Source: Tragulus kanchil | Lineage: Eukaryota; Chordata; Mammalia; Artiodactyla; Tragulidae | Length of the DNA stretch: 64,000 nucleotides | Reading direction: 5' to 3' | Assembly: GCA_022376925.1 (NCBI GenBank) | Contig: JAIOJX010000026.1 | Location: forward strand, 200,608,400-200,672,399 | Shown: one piece after another, positions 34,741 to 49,300 of the stretch | How the letters are laid out: every line of letters begins with the position of its first letter | Numbering within the stretch: the first letter of the stretch is position 1 | Translations under genes and position numbers: made by a program | The notes under the pieces: model-generated | The model's input: only the letters and a program-made list of their open reading frames with translations | Told to the model about the DNA's origin: nothing | Database searches by the model: none

Positions 34741-35131
34741 AAAAAAAGAGAGAAAGACAAATACAGTATACTAACACACATATATGGAATCTAGTAGGAC
34801 GGTCTTGATAACACATGCAGTGAACTCATGAAAAAACAGACAGAGCATAGACATAGGGACATTGTGGGGAAGAAATAGAGAGGGGGAAGCATGGAAGGAG
34901 TAACATGGAAACCTATACTGTCATGTGTGGAAAAGATAGCTAGTGTCATTGTGCTAAGGGAATAGGAGTGCTCACAATGGCATAGGGTGATGGTCCGGAG
35001 GGGTGGGATGGGGGGAAGTGGGGGGGTGGGGACCAGGGATATGCATATGACTGATCTGGGAACATACATGTCTGTGAACAACAAAACTCTGTAAAACCTT
35101 TAAAATAAAAAATAAAAAAAAGAAAAAAAAC
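34741..35131 (+). mobile_element. Second L1 3' end directly behind the first
   Basis: After the A-rich tail of the left L1, the text 'gagagaaagacaaatacagt' restarts at the same point as 34365. It runs again to the L1 3' end ('ctctgtaaaacctttaaaat' plus A-rich tail). It is about 90 percent similar to 34363-34740. It is either a separate short L1 inserted in the A tail or an internal tandem duplication that used A-rich microhomology. Confidence 0.8.
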
Positions 35132-35306
35132 ACATACTTTGAAGAAATAAATGAATAGATTAAAATATGCACATATTATATTATGATTCTATTTGCTATA
35201 ATCCTGTAGAGATAAGCACAGCTAATCAAAATCCAACTTTAGAGCTAGTAATCTGATATTGAAATAATAAAATACTGGTTTAAAAATTTTGTCATTTAAA
35301 AACAGA
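35132..35306. repeat. Second copy of the L1 left flank
   Basis: 'tactttgaagaaataaatga' to 'gtcatttaaaaacagaatta' repeats 31666-31839 with about four substitutions. It abuts the A-rich tail at its left, which marks the junction of the older tandem duplication. It contains the left target-site duplication of the original L1 insertion ('aaaattttgtcatttaaa'). Confidence 0.85.
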
Positions 35307-35669
35307 ATTATAGACCAATGGAACAAGATGGAAAACCCAGAGATAAAACCATACATCTATGGATACCTTATTTTTGACAAAGGAGGCGAAAATATAAAAT
35401 GGGACAAAGACAGCCTCTTCAATTAATGGTTCTGGGAAAATTGGACAGCTACATGCAAAGAAATGAAGTTGGAACATTCCCTGACACCATACACAAAGAT
35501 CAACTCAAAATGGATTAAAGACCTAAATGTAAGACCAGAAACCCTAAAACTCTTAGACGAGAATACAGGTAAAACACTCAAGGACATAAACCAAAGCAAG
35601 ATCTTCCATGACTCACCTACTAGAATAGCGGAACTAAAACCAAAAATGAACATGTGGGACCTAACGAAA

Positions 35670-35682
35670 CTTAAAAGCTTTT
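35670..35682 (+). repeat. Left target-site duplication of the SIGMAR1 pseudogene
   Basis: 'cttaaaagctttt' occurs here and at 37227-37239. The core TTAAAA fits the preferred cut site of L1 endonuclease. The left L1 copy has the unbroken site once (near 32207). Confidence 0.9.
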
Positions 35683-37226
<1,544 letters not shown>

Positions 37227-37239
37227 CTTAAAAGCTTTT
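37227..37239 (+). repeat. Right target-site duplication of the SIGMAR1 pseudogene
   Basis: 'cttaaaagctttt' repeats 35670-35682 and leads straight back into the L1 ORF2 text 'tttgtacagcaaaagaaatt'. Confidence 0.9.
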
Positions 37240-37556
37240 GTACAGCAAAAGAAATTACAGAAAAGGTCAACAGACAGCCCACAGAATGGAAGAAAATAAT
37301 AGAAAATGAAATAACAGACAAATAATTAATCTCCAAAATCTACAAGCAACTCAGACAACTCAGCATCGGAAAAATGAACAACCCAATCAAAAAATGGAAA
37401 AAAGACCTAAAGATACATCTCACCAAAGAGGACATACAGATGGCCCCAAAACACATGAAACGATGCTCAACCTCGCATATTATTAGAGAAATGCAAATCA
37501 AAACTACAAGGCGATACCACCTCACACCCGTCAGAATAGCCATCATCAACAAATCG

Positions 37557-38316
<760 letters not shown>

Positions 38317-39437
38317 CTTAAAAGCTTTTGTACAGCAAAAGAAATTACAGAAAAGGTCAACAGACAGCCCACAGAATGGAAGAAAATAATAGAAAATGAA
38401 ATAACAGACAAATAATTAATCTCCAAAATCTACAAGCAACTCAGACAACTCAGCATCGGAAAAATGAACAACCCAATCAAAAAATGGAAAAAAGACCTAA
38501 AGATACATCTCACCAAAGAGGACATACAGATGGCCCCAAAACACATGAAACGATGCTCAACCTCGCATATTATTAGAGAAATGCAAATCAAAACTACAAG
38601 GCGATACCACCTCACACCCGTCAGAATAGCCATCATCAACAAATCGACAGACAAAAAATGCTGGAGAGGGTGCAGAGAAAAGGGAACACTCTTGCATTGC
38701 TGGTGGGAATGTCAATTGATACAGCCTCTATGGAAGACAGTATGGAGATTCCTTCAAAAACTAAAAATAGAAGCACCATACGGCCCAACAATCCCACTAT
38801 TAGGCTTATATCCTGATGAAATCAAAACTGAAGGAAGCACCTGTACCCCAATGTTCATTGCAGCTCTCTATACAATAGCTAGAACATGGAAGCAACCTAA
38901 ATATCTATCGATAACTGAATGGATAAAAAAACTCTGGTACATATATACAATGGAGTACTTTTCAGCTGTAAAAAGCCAGACCACCTGGCTTTGCAGAAGA
39001 ATCAGCCCTAATGAGGTGGATGGATCTAGAACCTATCATAAAAAGTGAAGAGAGTCAAAAAGAGAAAGACAAGTACAGTATACTAACATATATATGTTGA
39101 ATCTAGTAAGAGGGTAATAGTAACACACACAGTGAAGCGATGGAAAAGCAGACATAGAGAACAGACATATGGACACTGAGGGGAATGAACAGTGGGTGGG
39201 AGGCACAGAGGGAGTAACATGGAAACCTATACTATCATATGTGAAAAAGATAGCTATTGTCATTGCTCTGAGGGAATAGGAGACCCTGCAGGGGCACTGT
39301 GAGATGGCCTGGAAGGGTGGGATGGGGGACTGGGAAGGGGAAGGGTGCCAGGGATATGCATATGACTGATCTGGGAACATACATGTCTGTGAACAACAAA
39401 ACTCTGTAAAAATTTTTAAGAAATAAAATTAAATAAT

Positions 39438-39458
39438 TAAAAAATTTTGTTATTTAAA
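39438..39458 (+). repeat. Right target-site duplication of the original L1 insertion
   Basis: 'taaaaaattttgttatttaa' directly after the L1 tail resembles 'taaaaattttgtcatttaaa' just before both L1 starts (31814-31833 and 35281-35300). It fits a target-site duplication of about 18-20 bp with one or two changes. It marks 39460 as the start of original right-flank DNA. Confidence 0.7.
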
Positions 39459-40266
39459 TAACTCTACACATTTTTTATGGGTGCTTGGAAAAAAATTATC
39501 ATAGGCTACATTAAGTCCTAGTCTTCTTCAATAGAAGTATTAGGTCCAATTTTTTAGCCAGAAGTAGAAACTAGTATTATGACATACCCTAATGAACAAT
39601 GCAAAATATTCACAATTGAGAAGCACGCTAACCATAAAATGAATTTCTCTGTGATGGCACTGCACTGTGGGAAATCCTTATCACTTAATAAAATAGATAA
39701 TACTCCTTGAATACATTGGCTTCAGAATACAAACTTTTCTCTCAAAGTAGGCATTTCTCATTAGTGGAGAACATTTATTTCAACCTGGAGAATTAGCTTA
39801 ATAAGGTGAAAAAGCTCTACTTTTTATTAGCTTCAACATGGATGTGGTAATATAAGAAAGTTTCTTATTTCATTAATTATAGTTGAAAAGGGCCAACTTT
39901 TTTAAGCATATGATGACTTCTCCAGGTAGTTAAATTCACCTGCTTAATTTTTAAAATGAAGAGTATTATGAAATACAGTCATTATTTGGAACTCTTTTCC
40001 CCATGATATTGTATAAAGAACATAAGTGATTGTGTCTATCATTTGTTTGATATTTTATATTTTTCAAAGGGTTTTCAAATATATAATTATATTTGATTCT
40101 TACTACACACTTTGGAGTAAACAAGGATAGATACTGTAATTTTATAGATCTGTATATTATTCCAGATGCATGTTATGTTCTTCCCTAGCAGGTGTATCTG
40201 TGTGTATTAACAATATACATGTAAACGACAATGTTTGTACAAAATTATATGAAAAACTCCAAATCT

Positions 40267-40484
40267 GGGCTTCCCTGGTAGTCCCATGGGTAAAGAGTCT
40301 GTCTTGCAGGGCAAGGGACACCAGTTTGATCCCTGGCCCGGGAAGATTCAACATACTGAGGAACGGCTGAGCCAGTGTGTCCAATTACGAACTAGCACTC
40401 CGGAGTGCATGTGCTCAGAGCCAGCAATGAGAGAGGCCACTGTGATGGGAGGCTCACATATGCCAAAGAATAAAGCTGGATGAA

Positions 40485-40521
<37 letters not shown>

Positions 40522-40545
40522 CAAAAAAAAAAAAAAAAAAAAGTA
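40267..40545 (+). mobile_element. CHR-type SINE, forward, long A-rich tail
   Basis: Head 'gggcttccctggtagtccca'. Diagnostic middle 'gtgtgtccaattacgaacta'. End 'atgccaaagaataaagctgg' plus a tail of about 55 bases, mostly A. It belongs to the same subfamily as 33631, 58993 and the window start. Confidence 0.9.
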
Positions 40546-41435
40546 ATGAAAAGCTCCAAATTCCATTAACATTGAAAAAATGATTTTATCACATGACACT
40601 TAGGTTAAAAATTCATTCTATAGACATTTATTATTATTAAGAGGTCAAAAGCACTTTTGTTTATATCTACTGGGAATAAGAAAAGATCTACCAAAATCCT
40701 AACATTTATAGAAGTCAGGAAATCTTGTGGAATCTTTAGAAAGAATAGTTTTGACATACCCTAATGAACAATGCAAAATATTCACAATTGAGAACCCTAA
40801 CCATAAAATGAATTTCTCTGTGATGGCACTGCACTGTGGGAAATCCTTATCACTTAATAAAATAGATAATACTCCTTGAATACATTGGCTTCAGAATACA
40901 AACTTTTCTCTCAAAGTAGGCATTTCTCATTAGTGGAGAACATTTATTTCAACCTGGAGAATTAGCTTAATAAGGTGAAAAAGCTCTACTTTTTATTAGC
41001 TTCAACATGGATGTGGTAATATAAGAAAGTTTCTTATTTCATTAATTATAGTTGAAAAGGGCCAACTTTTTTAAGCATATGATGACTTCTCCAGGTAGTT
41101 AAATTCACCTGCTTAATTTTTAAAATGAAGAGTATTATGAAATACAGTCATTATTTGGAACTCTTTTCCCCATGATATTGTATAAAGAACATAAGTGATT
41201 GTGTCTATCATTTGTTTGATATTTTATATTTTTCAAAGGGTTTTCAAATATATAATTATATTTGATTCTTACTACACACTTTGGAGTAAACAAGGATAGA
41301 TACTGTAATTTTATAGATCTGTATATTATTCCAGATGCATGTTATGTTCTTCCCTAGCAGGTGTATCTGTGTGTATTAACAATATACATGTAAACGACAA
41401 TGTTTGTACAAAATTATATGAAAAACTCCAAATCT

Positions 41436-41716
41436 GGGCTTCCCTGGTAGTCCCATGGGTAAAGAGTCTGTCTTGCAGGGCAAGGGACACCAGTTTGATC
41501 CCTGGCCCGGGAAGATTCAACATACTGAGGAACGGCTGAGCCAGTGTGTCCAATTACGAACTAGCACTCCGGAGTGCATGTGCTCAGAGCCAGCAATGAG
41601 AGAGGCCACTGTGATGGGAGGCTCACATATGCCAAAGAATAAAGCTGGATGAAAAATTAAAAAAAAAAAAAAAAAAACAAAGGCAAAAGAGGCAAAAAAA
41701 AAAAAAAAAAAAAAAG
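41436..41716 (+). mobile_element. CHR-type SINE (duplicate of 40267-40545)
   Basis: The same insertion in the second copy. The tail reads 'acaaaggcaaaagaggc' between two A runs, unlike the first copy. Confidence 0.9.
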
Positions 41717-41919
41717 TAATGAAAAGCTCCAAATTCCATTAACATTGAAAAAATGATTTTATCACATGACACTTAGGTTAAAAATTCATTCTATAGACAT
41801 TTATTATTATTAAGAGGTCAAAAGCACTTTTGTTTATATCTACTGGGAATAAGAAAAGATCTACCAAAATCCTAACATTTATAGAAGTCAGGAAATCTTG
41901 TGGAATCTTTAGAAAGAAT

Positions 41920-42670
41920 TCATACATGGAAGTACGATTGTAACCCACTCACTTAGCCAACAAATATGTCTGAACATGAACTGCATGCTATTTGGTATTC
42001 TGAGTATCAGGCACAAAGCAGTGAGCTAAACAGACACAAGTACTGGTAATCATAGAGATTGCATTGTTTCCTGGTCAAAAAGTGATTGCATTGTTTCCTG
42101 GGCAAAAAGTGATTTTCTAGGAAGTGTGTCCAAATAAAGGATCAATGTACAGTCTTAGGATCATAATTCCTACTTTCTCTAACTGCAGGTGCCCTAGTAG
42201 CCCAAGGAAGCAAATATTCAGCAAGAAAGAAACCAAATTTCATCCCATCTATGTAAACATGCAGACTGATTCCTAAATTTGTAAGAGAAGTGGCAATATT
42301 TCAGGAAGGTCACGCCAAGCAAAACACAAGTTTACACACTACCAACTGATAAATGGTATTGAAGAAATGTTTGTTCTTTCTATACTTAGAGAACAGAGCC
42401 TGCAAATATCACCCCTTATCCAGAAATTAGAGTGTTAGAGGTCTAATCTAAATCGCATTTCCAGATGGCAGAACAGTTTAAATCTCATCTCAGTAAAAGA
42501 GATACTGAACAAGGACAGTTTGTAACAATATCAACTAGACACAGAAATGGAAAAACAAAAGATCAAGATCTTTCCAACTGACTCGATCATTTGGCTGGCT
42601 ATTTGGGGATATTTTTAAGGTCCTTTCCCAGGACACTTCTTATACAAGGAAAATTTTTGATTAAAACACT
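41920..42670. other. Non-coding, possible L2 remnant, otherwise unrecognised
   Basis: 'ccaacaaatatgtctgaaca' through 'atcaggcacaaagcagtgag' (41955-42030) resembles an L2 3' region. 42060-42113 contains a short tandem repeat of 'attgcattgtttcctgg' with 'caaaaagtgatt'. Nothing else is seen. Confidence 0.4.
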
Positions 42671-43347
42671 GAATGGAAACATATTGAAGACATAGTTGGT
42701 TTGCTTAGAAATCATTTCTAATGATAAAGGACAAAAGTGAAAGAAGAGATTGTTTCCAGTGATGTTTATTGTTTGACCTTCTTTATGGGCTTTGATCTCT
42801 GATATCTGTAGTCACAAATATTCCTTCGTCCCTATTCTCTGTTCTCACCTTGAACTATTATCATCTTACAGAAAGAACTGGAAGCTAGAGGATTGTCGGG
42901 AGATGATGTAAGCCATGCAAGCTTGTTCAGAAAGATAAGAATCCAGTCTCATTCTCACAATGTTCAGAAAAGCCACAGAAACTTTTCTTTGCAACCTATG
43001 GTAATATTTAAGAACTCATAAAACTGGGGAAGTGAGCCTAACTAAAGCTCTAATTCTATTTGTGAAGGCATAAAACAGTTGGTTCTCATGTATCACATAG
43101 AAGCTAAATCACTCTTCTAGTTTCAAACTGAATAACCTTGCTCTCCTTAAACTTTCTTACTATGGAATATTTCAGAAATGCCAAAAAGTATAAAATGTTT
43201 TCTGTAATAAACATCCCCAAATCTACCACCTGGTATAAGAATGTTAAGCATTAACAATATAATTGAATATTTCTGTCTTTTTCTCTCTGAATACAATTCT
43301 CTTTTCTCTCTCCTAGTCATAAAAATAGTATCATACCAAGAGTATTG

Positions 43348-43540
43348 GGCTTCCCAGGTAGTGTTAGTGATAAAGAACCTGTCTAGCAATGCAAGAGACA
43401 TAAGAGACGTGGGTTCAATCCCTGTGTTGGGAAGATCCCCTGAAAGAGGCCACAGCAACCCATTCCAGTATTTTTGCCTAGAGAATCCCATAGAAAGAGG
43501 AGCCTGTCATAGAGTCTCAAGGACTGAAGTGACTTAGCAC
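43348..43540 (+). mobile_element. Bov-tA SINE, forward
   Basis: 'gggcttcccaggtagtgtta', 'acgtgggttcaatccctgtg', 'acccattccagtatttttgc' and 'gagtctcaaggactgaagtg' form a diverged forward Bov-tA. Confidence 0.9.
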
Positions 43541-44522
43541 GCACCCATCAAGTGTATCTCCCTGCACCTTTGTTTATTCAATGTAACATTCTGGAGATAT
43601 TTGCTATTGAACCAAACTGCTCTTCAAATTGGTGGAACTAATTTATATAACTATATCCTTCTTTGTGTATTCTTTTAAAAAATGTCCAGGTAATTAATAC
43701 TATTTATATTAAATAAGAATGGATAGGGAATCAGAACTGAAAAATAATGAATTCTTTTTCTCTTTTCTTACTTAATGTAATTAATTGGGAGTAGGGACTG
43801 GAAGAAAGATGATTAGAGAGTGATATGACACTTCAAATTTAAACAGAATGGAAACATATTGAAGACATAGTTGGTTTGCTTAGAAATCATTTCTAATGAT
43901 AAAGGACAAAAGTGAAAGAAGAGATTGTTTCCAGTGATGTTTATTGTTTGACCTTCTTTATGGGCTTTGATCTCTGATATCTGTAGTCACAAATATTCCT
44001 TCGTCCCTATTCTCTGTTCTCACCTTGAACTATTATCATCTTACAGAAAGAACTGGAAGCTAGAGGATTGTCGGGAGATGATGTAAGCCATGCAAGCTTG
44101 TTCAGAAAGATAAGAATCCAGTCTCATTCTCACAATGTTCAGAAAAGCCACAGAAACTTTTCTTTGCAACCTATGGTAATATTTAAGAACTCATAAAACT
44201 GGGGAAGTGAGCCTAACTAAAGCTCTAATTCTATTTGTGAAGGCATAAAACAGTTGGTTCTCATGTATCACATAGAAGCTAAATCACTCTTCTAGTTTCA
44301 AACTGAATAACCTTGCTCTCCTTAAACTTTCTTACTATGGAATATTTCAGAAATACCAAAAAGAATAAAATGTATTCTGTAATAAACATCCCCAAATCTA
44401 CCACCTGGTATAAGAATGTTAAGCATTAACAATATAATTGAATATTTCTGTCTTTTTCTCTCTGAATACAATTCTCTTTTCTCTCTCCTAGTCATAAAAA
44501 TAGTATCATACCAAGAGTATTG

Positions 44523-44715
44523 GGCTTCCCAGGTAGTGTTAGTGATAAAGAACCTGTCTAGCAATGCAAGAGACATAAGAGACGTGGGTTCAATCCCTGT
44601 GTTGGGAAGATCCCCTGAAAGAGGCCACAGCAACCCATTCCAGTATTTTTGCCTAGAGAATCCCATAGAAAGAGGAGCCTGTCATAGAGTCTCAAGGACT
44701 GAAGTGACTTAGCAC
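44523..44715 (+). mobile_element. Bov-tA SINE (duplicate of 43348-43540)
   Basis: The same insertion, carried in the second copy of the 1175-bp duplication. Confidence 0.9.
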
Positions 44716-45002
44716 GCACCCATCAAGTGTATCTCCCTGCACCTTTGTTTATTCAATGTAACATTCTGGAGATATTTGCTATTGAACCAAACTGCTCTTC
44801 AAATTGGTGGAACTAATTTATATAACTATATCCTTCTTTGTGTATTCTTTTAAAAAATGTCCAGGTAATTAATACTATTTATATTAAATAAGAATGGATA
44901 GGGAATCAGAACTGAAAAATAATGAATTCTTTTTCTCTTTTCTTACTTAATGTAATTAATTGGGAGTAGGGACTGGAAGAAAGATGATTAGAGAGTGATA
45001 TG

Positions 45003-45664
45003 ATTTCTACTGGATACTAAATTTTCTGTCAAACTGGTGCTTATATTCTTTGTGGTTTGGTCTCAATAATGAAACAAAACAAAATGAAACAATGGGAACA
45101 ACCAAGACTTTCATAACTGAAAGTGACATGGACATTCTGGTTCATTATTTCATATTGAGACTATATATTTTAGGATGGTTGAATAATGATATTTCAGTCA
45201 GCTGAACTTGACTAGTCAAGTTGCCACTTATTAGTGATGTAAAGACAAAGGAACAAAGAGGTTCCAGGTCACCACTTTGATGTCAGTTTGGGACAAGCAC
45301 CACATGACACTGGGAAAAGACAAATGATAAACACTTATTCCTAATTCTACATTAAATAATCAGAATTCTCTATAATTTCTGATTTATACCTCCCTTAATT
45401 CTCTTCTTCAGTAGTTCTTAAACTTACTTGTTACCATCTGAATCAGTCTACATTCAAAATATGGTGAAGTATCTTTTCTCCACTTCCAGCACATTGTTCA
45501 TTACATATGCAATGAATGGCTCATAAGATATGTCTTCATAGCTTCACATTTCTCACATGCAAAAACATCACCACCACCAAGTTACTATTAAAGAGGATTT
45601 TTTGACTTGTTCTTTCTTATCATGATTAAGAATTTTTATCAAAAATTCTTCATCTACCTTTAGA
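45003..45664. other. Non-coding, nothing recognised
   Basis: AT-rich unique sequence. A small 'aaacaaaacaaaatgaaac' stretch lies near 45073. No gene is visible. Confidence 0.4.
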
Positions 45665-46065
45665 AAAAACTTAAAATGTATTTATTTTTCTATTGAAGGA
45701 TAATTGCTTTATAGAATTATGCTGGTTTCTGGCAAACATCAATATGAATTAGCTATAGGTATACACATGTTCCCTCCTTCTTGATCCTCCCTCCTATCTT
45801 CCTCCCCATCCCACCCTTCTAGGTTGTTACAGAACCCCAGTTGGAGTTCTCTGAGTCATAGAGCAAATTCTCATTGGCTATTTCATACATGGTAGAGTAA
45901 GTTTCCATGTTACTCTCTCCGTACATCTCACCCTTTCCTTCGTCCCTCTGGCCCTGTGTCCTTAAGTTTGTTCTCACTGTCTGTGCCTCTACCGCTGTTC
46001 TGCATATAATCATTAGTACCATCTTTCTAGATTTCTTATATATGCATTAGTATATGATATTAGGA
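45665..46065 (-). mobile_element. L1 3' UTR, reverse
   Basis: 'attgaaggataattgcttta', 'gctggtttctggcaaacatc', 'aggttgttacagaaccccag', 'gtttccatgttactctctcc' and 'gtaccatctttctagatttc' are the complement of a ruminant L1 3' UTR. The forward counterparts are in the L1s at 34.4-35.1 and 39.1-39.4 kb. Confidence 0.8.
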
Positions 46066-47311
46066 ACAGAATAAAATCAAAGTAGCTTTGGGAAAACTTG
46101 CACATTTGGAAGCATTTAGCTATTTAAAAGAATCTTAAACTTGGAGGATCACATATTTCTAACGTTTGGCTTCTTTGGACCTTCAGGATCCATGAAAAAT
46201 GGCCCTGTCCCATCACTAGTCATGAGAAGCATTATGTTCTAGTGTTTATATTGCATTTGGGTTGCTTCTAAACACTCATAAAAGCTTGATTTTGTGCTTT
46301 TAATATAATTTTCATAGAAACATTAAGAACAGATGTATGAGCCAATCAAAAGGCAGAAAATATAAAACTATGACAATTAAATCAGTATAAATAAAAAGTA
46401 GCCTGCATTTTTTTCTGATCACCACAAAGAAATATGATTATTGTTTACTCATTGGTATAGAAATATGTTCTGAAATAAAAATAAGAGTGACATGCCTATA
46501 CTGTTTATAATCTTACATAATTCAATGGTATTAATGGAAATCACTATAACTCAGTTATATGCTTTTTCCAAAAAAAAATCAGTATCAATTTATTTAATAT
46601 CTACTTCAATATAGAAAACGACTCTAACATCATGGATCACATTTCAAACGTTAAAATTGTTGTCTACCTGTACATATTAGCATGTCTGAATATAATAAGT
46701 TTACATAATTTAATAAATCTTCTAAGTAAATTTTCATCAAATATGCATGTTAGAAAATATTTTGAGATGCTCAGTAAGGAGCGGTTACTTCTGATACTAC
46801 TTTTCTGCTACTCTTCATCACAATTTCAGGTAGTGAGAATTTTAAAAGGACAAAAGTCCTTCAAGATTAAAGTCAACTACCTCTTTTGGAGATCTGACAG
46901 ACAGCAGCATAATTCATTGAGAAAGAAATAATCATATTTTAGTTAACTGACCTCTGGTTCTTTGGTGCCTCTTGCTTAGTACCTGTGAAAGGGAATGAAA
47001 TAAAGTGTAACCAGTTTCATTATTTAATCACAAATCTAATTGCTTGTTTCTTGGCAGTGAAGAGAGAAATTTCAATGATCCATTAAGCTTTATTCTTGTC
47101 AAGTATGAATTAAATCACTTCTTTACTTTCTACTTTTCCTGTTGATACAGACAATAGGAATGAAGTGGACTGAATGAGACTCTGACTCATAAAAAGAAAT
47201 CAAAACCAGGGGGCAGAAATAAGCTATCTTATAAACAAACTGGTCTCTTGGTACTTTTTCACTGCCAACAGTGACAAACTTTAATTCGAGGGTCACACGC
47301 AAGCCAAATGA
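46066..47311. other. AT-rich non-coding DNA, nothing recognised
   Basis: No tandem duplication and no clear repeat family. One open frame of 99 codons (46632-46931, forward) is rich in L, I, S and N, as expected from AT-rich chance translation. Confidence 0.45.

Positions 47312-47340
<29 letters not shown>
47312..47340. repeat. (TG)n microsatellite
   Basis: About 14 uninterrupted TG units. Confidence 0.97.
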
Positions 47341-47343
<3 letters not shown>

Positions 47344-47870
47344 TAAAAAAATGACTTTCAAAGTAAATGTAGGAAGCCTTTTGATATTTGACTGATCCAT
47401 GACATCTGCCTTATTTCAAACTTAGCTGCCAAATAATTGTAATACTTATCATATACCAAGATGCTGATAATACTTATCTGGAGAAACAAAAATTTGAGCT
47501 AATTTCCTTTCCATCTCTCTATGCATTGTAAATTGTCAAAAAATGCTTAGTTCACTGCAAGTTGAGCAGTTCTAACTACAATTTCTTCCTACCACACATA
47601 TATGTAATTCTCACTACATGAGATGTTTGGGGTAATCTGTGATTTATTTATAACTAATATGAAGTTTTGAAAGATATTTGTTAATTGGTATTTTGGTGAA
47701 GAAATACTGGGGCAAGAGGAAGTTAGAGGGACTACCTCAGATAAACATGGGATTCTTCCAGATTGGCAATTTCTAGTTCAGACAACAAATGGGTAATATT
47801 AATACATAGTATTAGATTTTATATATCTCAATTATCAAACTTAGCCTACTACATATGACTTATTATGATT
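47341..47870. other. Non-coding, nothing recognised
   Basis: AT-rich unique sequence. Confidence 0.4.
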
Positions 47871-48380
47871 TTAAAATCAACTTAATTGAAGTATAATTTA
47901 TATCAATAAAACATGATGTAAAAATTCACACTGTATCCATTTTTTATCTGCACTGTGTGAATCATGACAGACGTAAGCATTCATGCAGCACTACTCAAAT
48001 CAAGTTATAGAACATGTCCATCACATCACCAGGTTCTCTCCTGCCCTTTTCCAGTCAGTTCCACACCATTCCCTTATCAGCCCAGGCCATCATCGACAGA
48101 TATGGTTTCTGTCACTACAGATTAATTTTGCCTGCTATAGAACTACATTTAAGTGGAATCATGGAAGATAGACTCTATTAAGACTGGCTTCTTGGGATCA
48201 TTGTAATATCCTCAAGATTCATCCATGTTGTTGCATGTATCAATAGTTTGTTCTTTTTATTACTATCATTTCACTGAATGAATGTAATAAAAATATTTAT
48301 CCATTCTCCTCTGCATGGACATTTGAATTGTTCCCAGCTTGGCTACTGTGAACAAATCTCACCTACCAGGAGAACATCCA
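47871..48380 (-). mobile_element. Decayed L1 (L1M-type), reverse
   Basis: 'aattgaagtataatttatat', 'aagattcatccatgttgttg', 'catgtatcaatagtttgttc' and 'catggacatttgaattgttc' are typical of the complement of an old L1 3' region. The piece at 13.85-13.97 kb shows the same motifs. Confidence 0.7.
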
Positions 48381-48649
48381 GGTTATTGTATGCTCACTTT
48401 TATAATATCTCTGTGTGAGCTAACAGTAATGTACTATATGGACCCATTATGTCCTTTGCCAGAGCTTTACAGAAGTAACAATTTTTTAATATTACTGACC
48501 CTTAATCAATAGTAAAAATAAACTTTCACACTGAGTCTCTGACAGTATAGGAATAATAAAAGTTACTCAAATAGGAAAATTTTCTTTACTGTATGCCCTT
48601 CATAGTTTATTTTAAACCTCGTTTCTCTAAACATAAAGCTAGATCTAAT

Positions 48650-48858
48650 GCTGTGTGCATGTTAAGTTGCTTCAATCATGTCTGACTCTTTGCAACCCTA
48701 CAGACTACAGCCTGCCAGGCTTCTTTGTCCATGGGATTCTCCAAGCAAGAATACTAGAGTGGGTTGCCATGACCTCCTCCAGGGGGTCTTCCTGACCCAG
48801 GGAGTGAACCCACATCTCCTGCAGTGGCAGGTGGATTCTTTACTATTCAGCCATACTT
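48650..48858 (-). mobile_element. Bov-tA SINE, reverse
   Basis: 'gtgcatgttaagttgcttca', 'gggattctccaagcaagaat', 'ggtcttcctgacccagggag' and 'caggtggattctttactatt' form a reverse Bov-tA. Confidence 0.9.
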
Positions 48859-48894
48859 ACTTTCAATTTTTGTGTTTAGAAACGAGCTCATCCT

Positions 48895-49300
48895 CTTTTT
48901 TTATTACTTAATTATTTTTATTTTGCTTTTTGCCTTTATATAGTTTTGTTGTTTACAGAAACGCATAACCCCATATTAGTCATATGTATATCCCTGACCC
49001 CTCCTTCCTGTGCCCCCCTCCCAGACTCCACCATCCCACCCCTCTAGGCCATCTCATAGCCTCCATGTAAATCCCTTAGTCCCACAGTGCCCTGACAATA
49101 GTTATCTCTTTTACATATGATAGTATAGGTTTCCATGTTACTCTTTCCATACTTCTTATCCACTCTTCCTTCCCCCCAGTGTCAATAAGTCTGTTCTCTA
49201 AGTCTGTTTTTCCACCACTGCTCTTCATGTGTATTTATCAGTACCATCTTACTAGATTCCATATATATGTGTTAGTATACTATACTTGTCCTTCTCTAGA
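48895..49300 (-). mobile_element. L1 3' UTR, reverse
   Basis: 'tatagttttgttgtttacag', 'tcatatgtatatccctgacc', 'gtataggtttccatgttact' and 'cagtaccatcttactagatt' mirror the forward L1 ends at 34.6 and 35.0 kb, so this is a related young subfamily in the opposite orientation. Part is repeated at 50158-50417 by duplication. Confidence 0.85.

Larger units (their letters stand above)
39581..41919. repeat. Direct tandem duplication, period about 1172 bp
   Basis: Copy 1 is 39581-40752 and copy 2 is 40753-41919. Near the start copy 2 lacks 3 bp ('gagaaccctaacc' against 'gagaagcacgctaacc'). The A-rich SINE tails differ strongly in length and content (40490-40543 against 41659-41715). A filler of about 6 bp (agtttt) precedes the join. 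Confidence 0.9.
42671..45002. repeat. Direct tandem duplication, period 1175 bp
   Basis: Copy 1 is 42671-43827 and copy 2 is 43846-45002, with an 18-bp filler (43828-43845). A few substitutions exist near 43176-43200 and 44351-44380 ('gccaaaaagtataaaatgtt' against 'accaaaaagaataaaatgta'). Confidence 0.9.
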
